Assembly (NCBI GenBank): GCA_963768565.1
Contig: CAVYIO010000031.1
Span: 1-64,000, forward strand
Origin: JABDKH01 sp963768565
GTDB lineage: Bacteria; Bacteroidota; Rhodothermia; Rhodothermales; JABDKH01
DNA length: 64,000 bases
Direction: 5' to 3'
Shown here: positions 19,554-28,681 of the stretch, piece after piece
How positions within the stretch are numbered: position 1 is the first letter of the stretch
How the letters are laid out: every line of letters starts with the position of its first letter
Made by a program: the position numbers and the translations under genes
Notes under the pieces: generated by a model
Database searches by the model: none
Seen by the model: the letters and a program-made list of their open reading frames with translations, nothing else
What the model was told of the DNA's origin: nothing

Positions 19554-20183
19554 TCAGACGTATTCGAGCGTGACGGGCGGACGCGCAATGTCGAAACTAC
19601 TGTCGACTGAAGCAGCATTGACAAACGTGGTGTGCTCGCCCTCATAAATGCCGGCACTGGCATGAATATGCCCAAAGACATGATACCGCGGCCGTACGAC
19701 CTCTAGCTGTTTCAAGAGATCCGGACACCCGCAACTGACCTTGCCCGACCGTGGCCTGTCCAGAATTCCAAACGGGGGCGTGTGTGTTATGAGAACGTCC
19801 GTCTCATCCGGAATCATCGACCACTTTTCCTGGAGTTCGCCGGGCGTCAGATAGAACGCCCATCCCTGAAGATCCGGAAGCCACGGCGACCCATAGAACG
19901 TAACGCCTCGATACACATGGCTGGTATCTTGCAGCCAGACGGCATTGCGGAAGACAGGCAGGCCCAGGCGGAGTCGTTCCGCGGCCGCGAAGTCGTGATT
20001 TCCCCCGATACAGAGAATGCACTCGAATTCCTGCCGGGCGAACCATGCATCGACGTCGTCCACATCGCTCGGGTTCTTCTGGAACCCATCGCAGAAATCG
20101 CCGCAGTGAATGAGAACGTCGCCCTCGAGAATGCCGAGCTCGTCGTGTTTACCGTGGGTGTCACTGACAACGACTATGCGCAT
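19554..20183 (-). CDS. calcineurin-like metallophosphoesterase (MPPED-like)
   Basis: 209 residues. All metal-binding motifs of the class are visible: VVSDTHG (D8, H10), LIHCGDFCD, CIGGNHDF, ITHTPP and VFGHIHAS. Order and spacing resemble the MPPED1/2-type phosphoesterases known from animals and found widely in bacteria. The likely activity is phosphodiester or phosphomonoester hydrolysis with a two-metal centre; the substrate is unknown. No signal peptide, so cytosolic. It lies downstream of coaBC on the same strand, 81 bases away. Confidence 0.85.
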   Translation of the reverse strand: MRIVVVSDTHGKHDELGILEGDVLIHCGDFCDGFQKNPSDVDDVDAWFARQEFECILCIGGNHDFAAAERLRLGLPVFRNAVWLQDTSHVYRGVTFYGSPWLPDLQGWAFYLTPGELQEKWSMIPDETDVLITHTPPFGILDRPRSGKVSCGCPDLLKQLEVVRPRYHVFGHIHASAGIYEGEHTTFVNAASVDSSFDIARPPVTLEYV

Positions 20184-20263
20184 ACGGGCATTCGGACTGT
20201 TGGCCTGACTCTACCGCCGGCACCTTGATTCTGGCTGCCGAATCAGGTCCTGCGACCGGGGTG

Positions 20264-21496
20264 CTACCCCGAAACCTTCCCAACCAGACGCATCGACACC
20301 ACCCGATCCAGAATCAGGTTCGCGATATCGTTCTTCGACTTCGTTCCCAGATCCTCTACGGCACCGTCTCTGTCAATCAGGCGCACGCGGTTCGTGTCGT
20401 GACGAAACGCAGCTCCCTTGTCTTTCGGGTTGTTCAGGGCAATGAGATCGAGGTTCTTCTCCGCGATTTTGCGACGCGCATTGTCGATCTCGTTGTCGGT
20501 CTCGAGGGCGAAGCCGACGAGTGTCTGCTCCGGCTCCTTGGATCGGCCCAGCTCGGCCAGGATGTCACGCGTTCGATGCAGCGTCAGCACCAGGTCGCCA
20601 TCTCCCTTTTTGATCTTCGACGATGCGGTCGACTCTGTGGTGTAGTCCGCCACGGCAGCCGCCATGATCACGACGTCCGCGTCGCGATGTCGGGTCACGG
20701 CTTGATACATCTCGTTCGCGGTCGTTACATCAACCCGTTCGACGCCGGCCGGGGACGGCAGGTCGGAGGGTCCGGACACCAGCACCACATCTGCGCCGCG
20801 TAGCCTGGCGGCAATTGCCAGAGCGAAGCCCATCTTTCCGGACGAGTGATTGGTAAGAAACCTGACAGGGTCGATCGACTCGCGTGTCGGTCCCGCGGTC
20901 ACCAGCACTTTCATTCCGGCAAGGTCTTCGCGCGCCTCGGTCCGCTGCTGCAATTCGCGGGCTATGCGTTCCAGGATAGCCTGCGGCTCCGGCAGCCGTC
21001 CCTGTCCGACCAGCCCACTCGCGAGTTCGCCACGATCCGGCGGCATTACGACATAACCATACTCTTCGAGCTTCTCCAGATTCGACTGCGTCGCAGGGTG
21101 CACGAACATGTCGTGATCCATCGCGGGACAAACGAGGATGGGGCAGCGTGCTGCAAGCGCCACGGCAGTGAGCATGGAGTCACACAGTCCGTGGGCGAGT
21201 TTGCCAATGGTCTGGGCTGTCGCCGGCGCGACGACAAAGAGATCCGCCCACAGGCCGAGCGAAACGTGCTTCGTCCAGCTTCCCGATTCATTCTCGGGAA
21301 AGATCTCAATGAGGACTTCGCGTTCCGAAAGCGTCCCGAGTGTGAGCGGCCCGATAAAGCGAGTCGCATCCGGCGTCATCACGACCTGCACGGTCGCGCC
21401 CGCCTTCTTAAGCAACCGGACCAGCTCTGCGGATTTGTAGGCCGCGATGCCACCGGTCACACCAAGAATGATATTTCGGTCAGTTAGATCAGTCAC
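20264..21496 (-). CDS. coaBC: bifunctional phosphopantothenoylcysteine decarboxylase / phosphopantothenate-cysteine ligase
   Basis: 410 residues from GTG 21496, overlapping the gmk stop by 8 bases. The CoaC half (about 1-185) is the flavoprotein decarboxylase: ILGVTGGIAAYKSAELVRLL, the active-site His in KHVSLGLWADLFVVAPATA, and CPAMDHDMF (PAMN with Asp, as often in Bacteroidota). The CoaB half carries TAGPTRESIDPVRFLTNHSS, the dimer and CTP-binding AAAVADYT, and SKIKK. It carries out two steps of coenzyme A synthesis: joining cysteine to phosphopantothenate, then decarboxylating the product. Coupled with yicC and gmk in one operon. Confidence 0.92.
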   Translation of the reverse strand: MTDLTDRNIILGVTGGIAAYKSAELVRLLKKAGATVQVVMTPDATRFIGPLTLGTLSEREVLIEIFPENESGSWTKHVSLGLWADLFVVAPATAQTIGKLAHGLCDSMLTAVALAARCPILVCPAMDHDMFVHPATQSNLEKLEEYGYVVMPPDRGELASGLVGQGRLPEPQAILERIARELQQRTEAREDLAGMKVLVTAGPTRESIDPVRFLTNHSSGKMGFALAIAARLRGADVVLVSGPSDLPSPAGVERVDVTTANEMYQAVTRHRDADVVIMAAAVADYTTESTASSKIKKGDGDLVLTLHRTRDILAELGRSKEPEQTLVGFALETDNEIDNARRKIAEKNLDLIALNNPKDKGAAFRHDTNRVRLIDRDGAVEDLGTKSKNDIANLILDRVVSMRLVGKVSG

Positions 21497-22142
21497 CGTT
21501 CTTGCGCTGGTGAGATTCGATCGCCGGGTTCGAGTCCGGAGCCGCATCGAGAAAAGAGTGGATCAGAGCAAGCGTATCGGCTGCAGCCCTGTCCAGGTCT
21601 TCGTTGACGACGACGGCGTCGAAGCGATCCTGGTGTTCGAGTTCGTACGTGGCCTTGTCGATACGATCGGCCAGTGACGACGGATCTTCACTTCCCCTCA
21701 GGGTGAGTCTCTTTTCCAGTTCTTCCAACGATGGCGGGCGGATGAAAATCACGAAGCAATCTGTTCCGAAGGCCTGACGCACGTTTAGCGCCCCCCTGAC
21801 GTCGATGTCGAGCAGCACAGGTCCCTCGGCGGCTGTCCGGTTCACCTCACTTTGCAGCGTTCCATAAAGCCTGCCCGGGTACACCTCCTCGTATTCCAGG
21901 AGGTCGCCGGACTCGATGTAATCGTTGAACGTCTCAGGTGAGACAAAATGGTAGTCGACCCCATCACGCTCATAGTGACGAATAGGACGCGTGGTAACAG
22001 AAACAGAGAACCGGAGATCCGGCATCTGGGCCATGACGCGGCGAGCGATGCTCGTCTTACCGGAGCCACTCGGGGCGGTGAGGACAACGATTCTTCGTCG
22101 GCCCGTGTCACCGTTGCTATTGGACGTTTTCGATTTGTTCAC
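21489..22142 (-). CDS. gmk: guanylate kinase
   Basis: 217 residues from GTG 22142 (TTG 22154 is the alternative). The P-loop VLTAPSGSGKTS is followed by SVSVTTRPIRHYERDGVDYH (GMP binding), GDLLEYEEVYPGRLYGT, and DIDVRGALNVRQ. It phosphorylates GMP to GDP in the cytosol. It overlaps yicC upstream and coaBC downstream, the common yicC-gmk-coaBC arrangement (in many genomes rpoZ sits between; I see no rpoZ here). The protein ends with a short non-conserved tail. Confidence 0.93.
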   Translation of the reverse strand: MNKSKTSNSNGDTGRRRIVVLTAPSGSGKTSIARRVMAQMPDLRFSVSVTTRPIRHYERDGVDYHFVSPETFNDYIESGDLLEYEEVYPGRLYGTLQSEVNRTAAEGPVLLDIDVRGALNVRQAFGTDCFVIFIRPPSLEELEKRLTLRGSEDPSSLADRIDKATYELEHQDRFDAVVVNEDLDRAAADTLALIHSFLDAAPDSNPAIESHQRKNGD

Positions 22143-22998
22143 GGACTCTCTCAAGTTCTTCTTTCATTCGCACCACGACGTGGGCGATCTCAGGGTCGTT
22201 TGCTTTCGATCCGATGGTGTTGATCTCGCGATTCATCTCCTGGGAAATGAAGTTGAGCTTCCGGCCGACGGACTCTTTCATCTCGAGGGCGTCGCGGAAC
22301 AGTTGAATGTGCGAGGCGAGTCGAACGGCTTCTTCGTTTACGTCGAGTTTGTCGGCCAGGATGGCGATCTCAAATTCGAGTCGCTCCCGGTCGATGCGCT
22401 CTTCGCTTACGAGGTCGGCGATTCGCTCCTGCAGTCGGGTACGTGCCGCGACAATCCGTTCCGGCGCGCGGGCATTGATGGTCGCGAGACCTTCTTCCAG
22501 CGTATCGAGACTTCCGGCAAGATCCGACAGAAGAGCCTCACCTTCCTTGCGCCGCATCGCGCATATTCTTGTGATGGCCTCTTCCAGCGCCGCGGCGACG
22601 ACGGGCCAGAGCTCCTCGATGTCTGTTTCCGCCGTATCGGTCTTGTCGACGATCTCGGGAAAACGCAGAAGGTGCTCGAGTCTTACGGAGTCCTGAATCT
22701 CCAATTCCCGGATCAGATCCTGCAGCAGATTACGATACGCCTCGGCCACCGGACGGTTGATGCCGACGGCGGACTCCAGTTCGGCACGCGCCTCAATAGT
22801 GAGGTGGGCCGTGATACGCCCGCGTGCGAGGGATTCCTTGATCCGATTCTGAACATCGACCTCCTTTTCGGCGAGGTTGCGCGGTCCTCGCACTGAAATC
22901 TCACAGAAGCGACTGTTCACGGATTTTATTTCGACGACGACCGTGACACCTTCGCCTTCAGCCCGTCCCCGTCCGAAACCGGTCATGCTCGAAATCAT
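22117..22998 (-). CDS. yicC: YicC/YloC family endoribonuclease
   Basis: 293 residues from ATG 22998 (MISSMTGFGRG), the standard N-terminus of YicC. Also seen are VVVEIKSVNSRFCEISVRGP and the C-terminal GRKLNFISQEMNREINTIGS, NDPEIAHVVVRMKEELERVR. Characterised members are metal-dependent endoribonucleases acting on small RNAs. Cytosolic. The gene overlaps gmk and forms the head of the yicC-gmk-coaBC operon; a tRNA gene lies immediately upstream. Confidence 0.9.
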   Translation of the reverse strand: MISSMTGFGRGRAEGEGVTVVVEIKSVNSRFCEISVRGPRNLAEKEVDVQNRIKESLARGRITAHLTIEARAELESAVGINRPVAEAYRNLLQDLIRELEIQDSVRLEHLLRFPEIVDKTDTAETDIEELWPVVAAALEEAITRICAMRRKEGEALLSDLAGSLDTLEEGLATINARAPERIVAARTRLQERIADLVSEERIDRERLEFEIAILADKLDVNEEAVRLASHIQLFRDALEMKESVGRKLNFISQEMNREINTIGSKANDPEIAHVVVRMKEELERVREQIENVQ

Positions 22999-23088
22999 AA
23001 TCCGTGTGTTGCTTGCTTGCACCCGCCGGGCGGTGCGATGTACATCAACCAGAAGAGCCGAAAGCGCCGCCGCTTCCGGCCCATAAAT

Positions 23089-23176
<88 letters not shown>

Positions 23177-23224
23177 ATCCGAATTCAAGCCGCCGGCGTT
23201 CTGCAGTCAGAAGTAGAACGCAGG

Positions 23225-23794
23225 TCACACCTCCATGATCTCGGCTTCCTTCCTGTCGAGGTAGTCGTCAATCTTCTTGATGTGCTTGTCGGTGACCTGC
23301 TGCAGCTCCTCCTCACCCTCGTAGCGCATGTCTTCAGGCAGGTTCTCGTCCTGTTGCTTACGCTTGATCTCGTCCTTGGAGTGGCGTCTCACATTTCGGA
23401 CGGCCATCTTCGTGTCTTCGCCGCGTGATCGGGCCGTCTTGACGAGATCCTTTCGTCGTTCCTCCGATAGAGGGGGAATGGGTATTCGGATGAAGGTGCC
23501 GTCGTTCGAAGGGTTGAATCCCATGTTCGACGTCATGATCGCCTTCTCGATTTCCGCGAGTGCAGAGGTGTCCCATGGCTGAACCATGAGAAGGTCCGGT
23601 TGTGGCGCACTGACGCTCGCCATCTGGTTCAGGGGCGTCTGAGTCCCGTAGTAGTCCACCCTGAGGTGCTCAAGCATGGCTGGGGACGCTCGGCCCGCCC
23701 GGATCGAGGTCAGTTCCGCACGAAGGTGCTCGAGAGCCTTGTCCATCTTGTCGGTGGCATCTTCCAGCACGAGCTTAATGTGGTCATCAAGCAT
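23225..23794 (-). CDS. frr: ribosome recycling factor
   Basis: 189 residues. Typical RRF features are KMDKALEHLRAELTSIRAGR, RASPAMLEHLRVDYYGTQTP (the RA.P..L..i.V.YYG.pTPL motif), PFDTS-like QPWDTSALAEIEKAI, and the C-terminal helix LQQVTDKHIKKIDDYLDRKE. It splits post-termination ribosomes together with EF-G. It lies downstream of pyrH by 23 bases, the usual pyrH-frr pair. Confidence 0.96.
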   Translation of the reverse strand: MLDDHIKLVLEDATDKMDKALEHLRAELTSIRAGRASPAMLEHLRVDYYGTQTPLNQMASVSAPQPDLLMVQPWDTSALAEIEKAIMTSNMGFNPSNDGTFIRIPIPPLSEERRKDLVKTARSRGEDTKMAVRNVRRHSKDEIKRKQQDENLPEDMRYEGEEELQQVTDKHIKKIDDYLDRKEAEIMEV

Positions 23795-23817
23795 AATCGA
23801 TCTCCAAAATTCAAAAT

Positions 23818-24589
23818 CTACCGGGCGTGAGCCACGCCGGCAGCAGATGCTTTACCCGTCCAGTGAACCAGCGTTCCCACCTGGTCGCCGCGAACGACCC
23901 GCGCGAGGTTGCCTTCCACGTTCATGTTGAAAACGATAAGGGGCATGTCCGACTCCTTGCAAAGCGTAAAAGCCGTCATGTCCATGATTCGCAGATTCCG
24001 TTCGATCACGTCGTTGCCGTGGATCGTCGTAAACAACGTCGGCCCCAGGGTCCTTTTCCGGATCCGCGCTAAACACGCCGTCCACGCGAGTCCCTTTCAG
24101 TATCACGTCGGCATCAATTTCCAGCGCACGAAGCGCGGCGGCCGTGTCCGTCGTGAAGTACGGATTTCCTGTGCCGGCCCCAAAAATGACGACGCGTCTC
24201 TTTTCGAGATGCCGGATCGCTCGTCGCCGAATGAATGGTTCGGCAATCTGCTCCATCTTGATGCTCGACAACAACCGGGTGTACACGCCCGCCTGCTCGA
24301 GGGCATCCTGGAGCGCCATGGCGTTGATCATGGTCGCAAGCATGCCCATGTAGTCGGCATGAGCTCGCGTCATGCCCGTCGACGCGTTGTTCACGCCGCG
24401 AAATATGTTGCCGCCGCCAATGACAATCGCGACCTCTACACCTTCATCAATGACCGTCTTGATCTCCCGTGCGTAGGTCGCGAGGACCTTGTCGTCTACG
24501 CCATACTCCTTGTCACCGAGCAACGCTTCGCCGCTCAGTTTCAGCATGACCCGTTTGTAACGCAAGCTCGATTCGCCGGCTTCAGACAT
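23818..24589 (-). CDS. pyrH: UMP kinase, one frameshift (probable consensus error)
   Basis: The protein starts MSEAGESSLRYKRVMLKLSG and shows VIGGGNIFRGVN, FIRRRAIRHLEKRRVVIFGA and GTGNPYFTTDTAAALRALEI of bacterial UMP kinases. Near 24037 one extra base breaks the frame. Removing it joins DGVFSADPEKDPGAD to LFTTIHGNDVIERNLRIMD and MTAFTLCKESDMPL, giving about 256 residues, the normal length. It makes UDP from UMP and feeds frr downstream. Because pyrH is essential in studied bacteria and both halves are highly conserved, a real inactivation is unlikely. Confidence 0.93.
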
Positions 24590-24669
24590 GTATTTGAGGC
24601 GTTGATTGGCTGAGGAAAACTAGGGAGTCATCGCAAGCTAAGCAAAGGAAGAGAAGGCGCCGGAGGCAT

Positions 24670-24702
24670 AAACAAACAGGGCGCCACGAATGCGGCGCCC
24701 TG
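24670..24702 (-). terminator. Rho-independent terminator downstream of tsf
   Basis: Perfect 9-bp stem CAGGGCGCC / GGCGCCCTG with an 8-base loop. On the minus strand it is followed by the T-rich TTTGTTTATG. It separates the rplM-rpsI-rpsB-tsf unit from pyrH-frr. Confidence 0.85.
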
Positions 24703-24733
24703 CTCACTATCCAGACTTCTTCGGCATCCATCG

Positions 24734-25564
24734 TCAGTCGCCGAGCGCGAACCGGACGAACGAGTGAACGGTCAGGTCCGACTTCTTGAGCAGGTCGCCT
24801 ACGCTGATGGAGGCGTCCTTCACGAACGGCTGTTCAACGAGCACGGTATCCTTGAAGTAACGTTCGAGCTTGCCCGTTGCAATTCGGTCGAGAATCTTCT
24901 CCGGTTTGCCTTCGTTGCGGGCGGCGTCGCGGGCGATCTCGACTTCCTTTTCCTGGACCTCGACGGGTACTTCGTCGCGAGTAGTCGCGACCGGATTCAG
25001 TGCCGCGACCTGCATGGCCACATCACGACCAACCACCGTGGCTTCTCCCTTTCCCGAAATGGAAACGAGTACTCCAAGTCGTGAACCGGGGTGGATGTAC
25101 GGAACGGACTGGCCGGAGTCGTTGGTCAGCAGGGCCAGTCGCCGGACGTCGATCTTCTCGCCGATCTTGCCGGTAAGTTCGGTGATCATTTGCTCTAGCG
25201 TCTGTCCGTTCTCCATGTTCAGCGCCAGCAAGGCATCACGATCGGCAGGGAGCTTCGCGAGAACGAGATCAGCGACGTCACCGGCGAAGGACTGGAAGTC
25301 TTCGTTTCGCGCAACGAAATCTGTTTCGCAGTTTACTTCGACGAGCACGCTCGTGTGGCCGTCAGCGGACGTTCGAGCAACGACGAGACCCTCTTTGGCA
25401 TCTCGGTCGGCTCGTTTCGCTGCGACTTTCTGTCCCTTCTTGCGGAGGAGTTCGATGGCAGTGTCAAAGTCTCCGTTGCTCTCGGTGAGCGCGCGCTTGC
25501 AATCCATCATCCCCACGCCGGTGATGTCGCGAAGCCGCTTTACATCTTTGGCTGATACAGACAT
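24734..25564 (-). CDS. tsf: translation elongation factor Ts
   Basis: 276 residues from ATG 25564. The N-terminal UBA-like domain (VKRLRDITGVGMMDCKRAL, LTESNGDFDTAIELLRKKG) and the core segment VEVNCETDFVARNEDFQSFA (the TDFVAR nucleotide-exchange motif) are intact. It recycles EF-Tu from the GDP to the GTP form. It follows rpsB by about 55 bases in the standard rpsB-tsf pair and is closed by a strong terminator. Confidence 0.96.
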   Translation of the reverse strand: MSVSAKDVKRLRDITGVGMMDCKRALTESNGDFDTAIELLRKKGQKVAAKRADRDAKEGLVVARTSADGHTSVLVEVNCETDFVARNEDFQSFAGDVADLVLAKLPADRDALLALNMENGQTLEQMITELTGKIGEKIDVRRLALLTNDSGQSVPYIHPGSRLGVLVSISGKGEATVVGRDVAMQVAALNPVATTRDEVPVEVQEKEVEIARDAARNEGKPEKILDRIATGKLERYFKDTVLVEQPFVKDASISVGDLLKKSDLTVHSFVRFALGD

Positions 25565-25618
25565 TATTTCCATCTCTAAGCTTGCTGTTGTTTTCGTTGA
25601 AGGAGTTGGTCGAACGGG

Positions 25619-26701
25619 TTACGACTTTGCCTTCTCGGCGGCCTTCGCGTCGGCTGGCTCTTCCACTTTCGTCGCGGCTTTCGCAGCAGCCTCTTCAGCG
25701 ACCTTCGTCTCAGCTTTCACGTCAGAAACTACATCCGGCTTTGCCTCGGCTGGTTTCTCTGCCTTTGCGGCTGCCTTGTCGCCTGGCTTCGCGGTCTTGT
25801 CCAGCTGAAGCAACTCCTTTTCTTTCTTTTCAGGTGTCGATGTTGTCTTCCTGGCTCTCCTCTCTTTGTCCGCCTCGCCCTTCTCTGTCTTCTCTGCCTT
25901 CTGTGCCTTCTCCGCCTTCTGTGCTCTTTCCGCCTTTATCTCTGCCCTCTCCTGCTGGATCTTGTCTTTCTCAGCTTGTTCGCTAGCCCGCTTGAGGTCT
26001 CGCTGCTTCAGTCCTTCCTGAATGGCGGTCGAAATCACGGATGCCGCAAGATCGATGGACTTGATAGCGTCATCGTTGGCCGGAATCGGGAAATCGACGA
26101 GGTCCGGATCGCAGTTGGTATCAATCATGGCGATAATCGGCACACCGAGTTTCCTCGCCTCTTTGACAGCGATGTGCTCGCGATTGATATCGACCACAAA
26201 GAGTGCGCCGGGCACGCGGGGCATTGAAGCAATACCCGTCAATACTTTCTCCAGCTTCTGCCGTTCGCGCCCCTTCATGAGGCGCTCCTTCTTCTTTAAC
26301 TGGTCGAGTGTTCCGTCCTCTTCCATCTTGGCCAGATCTTCCATGCGCCGGATGCTGCGGCGGATCGTCTGGAAATTCGTGAGCGTACCACCGAGCCAGC
26401 GCTCCACGACATACGGCATTTCGCAGGCCTCCGCGTGTTTGCGGAGGATGTCGCGGGCCTGCTTCTTCGTACCGGCAAACAGGATGGTCTTGCCCTGAGC
26501 GGCAAATCGGGCGGCAGCAGCGGCAGCCTCATCGAGCAGAGTCTGCGTACGTGTCAGGTCGATGATGTGAATGCCGTTGCGCTCCATGAACACGTAGGAG
26601 CGCATTTTGGGATTCCAGCGACTGGTGAGATGGCCGAAATGGGCTCCGGCCTTGATCAGGTCCTCTATCGAGGCGCGATGCGTCGATGCTTGCGTTTCCA
26701 T
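25619..26701 (-). CDS. rpsB: 30S ribosomal protein S2 with long charged C-terminal extension
   Basis: 360 residues, against about 230-260 in most bacteria. The conserved S2 part (1 to about 235) includes LIKAGAHFGHLTSRWNPKMR, RWLGGTLTNFQTIRRSIRRM and VVDINREHIAVKEARKLGVP. The remaining 125 residues are low complexity, rich in Lys, Glu and Ala (for example AERAQKAEKAQKAEKTEKGE), probably a charged helix or disordered tail. The base composition of the tail matches its neighbours, and no stop or frameshift separates it, so the extension appears genuine. Cotranscribed with tsf. Confidence 0.95.
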   Translation of the reverse strand: METQASTHRASIEDLIKAGAHFGHLTSRWNPKMRSYVFMERNGIHIIDLTRTQTLLDEAAAAAARFAAQGKTILFAGTKKQARDILRKHAEACEMPYVVERWLGGTLTNFQTIRRSIRRMEDLAKMEEDGTLDQLKKKERLMKGRERQKLEKVLTGIASMPRVPGALFVVDINREHIAVKEARKLGVPIIAMIDTNCDPDLVDFPIPANDDAIKSIDLAASVISTAIQEGLKQRDLKRASEQAEKDKIQQERAEIKAERAQKAEKAQKAEKTEKGEADKERRARKTTSTPEKKEKELLQLDKTAKPGDKAAAKAEKPAEAKPDVVSDVKAETKVAEEAAAKAATKVEEPADAKAAEKAKS

Positions 26702-26851
26702 TATCTCCGTATGGTTGGGTTTACTCCTCTGCAGCCGTCATCTGCGCGGTGAAGCCAAACAGGGTCGGCCACCCCGCCGCGCATCGGACTGCATGTGTGA
26801 TTTTGTCGGCCAGGGCCGACACGTACTGAATGCTTGTGGCAGAGTTACGGT

Positions 26852-27247
26852 CTAACGCTTCGAGAACTGGAAGCGTTTGCGCGCCTTCGGCTGGCCGTAC
26901 TTCTTGCGCTCGACCATGCGTGGGTCACGCGTAAGGAGACCGGCGGCTCGCAGGGGCTTGCGCAACTCCTCGTTGTATTTCAGGAGGGCGCGTGCGATGC
27001 CGAGCTGGATGGCCTCTGCCTGGCCGGTGAGTCCACCGCCTTTGGCGTTGACGACGATATCAAACTGGTCCCCGGTCTCCGTCACTCTGAGCGGAGCGAG
27101 GGCCCGGTTTCTGCTCGTCAGGAGGGGGAAGTAGGTCTCGATCTCCTTCTTGTTAACGACGACCTTGCCTTTCCCGGGCCGGACGTAGACACGGGCAACC
27201 GACGTCTTGCGGCGGCCAACGGCGTTATACTGAACAGGTGCTGCCAT
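26852..27247 (-). CDS. rpsI: 30S ribosomal protein S9
   Basis: 131 residues. The S9 signatures are VGRRKTSVARVYVRPGKGKV, GGLTGQAEAIQLGIARALL and the C-terminal RKKYGQPKARKRFQFSKR, whose basic tail contacts P-site tRNA. It follows rplM by 30 bases, the universal rplM-rpsI pair. Normal length, no anomalies. Confidence 0.97.
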   Translation of the reverse strand: MAAPVQYNAVGRRKTSVARVYVRPGKGKVVVNKKEIETYFPLLTSRNRALAPLRVTETGDQFDIVVNAKGGGLTGQAEAIQLGIARALLKYNEELRKPLRAAGLLTRDPRMVERKKYGQPKARKRFQFSKR

Positions 27248-27277
27248 TCTGATTGGGCTTTTCTACTGAAAATCGGG

Positions 27278-27721
27278 TTAGATCTCGAGCGTTGACGGGT
27301 TCTGTGCCGCGTGCGGGTGCTCGGGTCCCGCGTAGACCTTCAGCTTCTTGAACATCTGGCGACCCAGCGGGCCCTTCGGCAGCATGCCGCGAATGGCGTT
27401 CTCTACGATAAATTCCGGCTTGTTCTCTCGCAGATCCTTGACGGTTCGAACTCGAACACCGCCAGGATAGCCGCTGTGGCTGAAGTACGTCTTGTTCGCT
27501 TCCTTCGTGCCGGAAAAGCGCACTTTGTCAGCGTTGATGACGATGACGTGGTCGCCGACGTCGACGTGAGGCGTGAACGACGGCTTGTGCTTTCCGCGGA
27601 GGATTGACGCGACGCGACTGGCCATACGGCCTACGATCTTCTGATCCCCGTCGACAATGAACCACTGCCGCTGAACCTCAGCCGGCTTGGCGCTCTTCGT
27701 TTTGTAGCTCTGGGCTTCCAT
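27278..27721 (-). CDS. rplM: 50S ribosomal protein L13
   Basis: 147 residues from ATG 27721. The L13 core is present: QWFIVDGDQKIVGRMASRVA, LRGKHKPSFTPHVDVGDHVI, YFSHSGYPGGVR, and AIRGMLPKGPLGRQMFKKLK followed by VYAGPEHPHAAQNP. The longer in-frame upstream stretch has no support and is left out. It heads the rplM-rpsI-rpsB-tsf unit. Confidence 0.96.
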   Translation of the reverse strand: MEAQSYKTKSAKPAEVQRQWFIVDGDQKIVGRMASRVASILRGKHKPSFTPHVDVGDHVIVINADKVRFSGTKEANKTYFSHSGYPGGVRVRTVKDLRENKPEFIVENAIRGMLPKGPLGRQMFKKLKVYAGPEHPHAAQNPSTLEI

Positions 27722-28046
27722 TACTATGTCTCTATTTCTGCTAATAAAGCGGTTCCTGGCCGCCTTTTGTCTCTGACTGATGGCCGCAACATCGCACGGC
27801 GGAGCCGAAACAGCTTGGTAAGTTAGCCACACCGCCCCGCGAAAGCAATGAATGTGCGGCCAGTTCAGGGCGCTTCGTGCATCCACAGCACATTTCTCGG
27901 CCTCATCAACGACCACGCTTGCCGCTTCGCTCCCCGATTCTTCTTCTTCCTGCAATCTTGACGCTCGCGCAAACTGCGGAGCCTTTGGCCGGGCCGACTA
28001 CGCCGAGATATCATGCCGCCCGTCAACACCCATTACCGTCCCGCAT
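27722..28046. other. 325-bp divergent intergenic region
   Basis: This lies between rplM (minus) and a sigma-factor gene (plus) and must hold both promoters. I see no conserved hairpin, tRNA or small gene. The GC content looks similar to the flanks except for the AT-richer stretch TCTATTTCTGC-like near 27725-27745 next to rplM. Confidence 0.5.
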
Positions 28047-28676
28047 ATGTCGCAACGTCCTCTCCGATCGACAAGACGCCCTCCTGACCACCTTCCGTTC
28101 CGCGAGGACCGTCCGCTCCTCAGACCCACCCACGGCACATGTAGCCGGGATCCCGATGGGTATCTGCCTACCGACGAGTGGACCTATTTTCACGTACATC
28201 GCTGTGTGCACGGAATGCTCGAGCAGGACGGCACCGCAAGGCCGCCCGACGTCGATGCAGTGCTGGACATTGCGCTCAGGAGAGTCCAGAAGGGCAGATC
28301 GTCCGTCGTTAGCCCGGATCGCTACGCCGGCTGGGTGGCGGTCGTGTGCCGCAATGCGTACCTGAATTTCGTGCGCACCCGACAGGGCTACCGGGTCATA
28401 CACGACAGCGATGCGATTGACGATCCTCGAACGCGCACAGGTTACGGACACGACGCCAGGATCCTTCACAAGGCTCTTCTTGAGGCTATCGAGCGGCTCC
28501 CGCGGTTTCTCCAGGAAGTTGCACGTCTTCGCTTTGCTGAGAATTGCGGCTATCCGGTGATCGCAACGCGCACGGGAAAGGCGATTCCGATTGTTCGGTC
28601 CTACGTCAACAAAGCGACGCAGCGACTTCGGATGGACGCCCGGTTGATGCGTGTGCTTACAGAATGGCGCGGCTGA
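28047..28676 (+). CDS. divergent ECF-like sigma-70 factor
   Basis: 209 residues from ATG 28047. The middle shows a region 2-like helix (YAGWVAVVCRNAYLNFVRTR), and the end shows region 4 (LEAIERLPRFLQEVARLRFA, then TGKAIPIVRSYVNKATQRLR), the helix-turn-helix that reads the -35 box. Region 2 is poorly conserved and the N-terminus is Arg/Pro-rich. No anti-sigma gene adjoins it; it is convergent with dnaN with only 5 bases between stops. Probably a small transcription factor of the ECF group, but divergent enough that a sigma-like helper protein is possible. Confidence 0.6.
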   Translation: MSQRPLRSTRRPPDHLPFREDRPLLRPTHGTCSRDPDGYLPTDEWTYFHVHRCVHGMLEQDGTARPPDVDAVLDIALRRVQKGRSSVVSPDRYAGWVAVVCRNAYLNFVRTRQGYRVIHDSDAIDDPRTRTGYGHDARILHKALLEAIERLPRFLQEVARLRFAENCGYPVIATRTGKAIPIVRSYVNKATQRLRMDARLMRVLTEWRG

Positions 28677-28681
28677 ACGAA

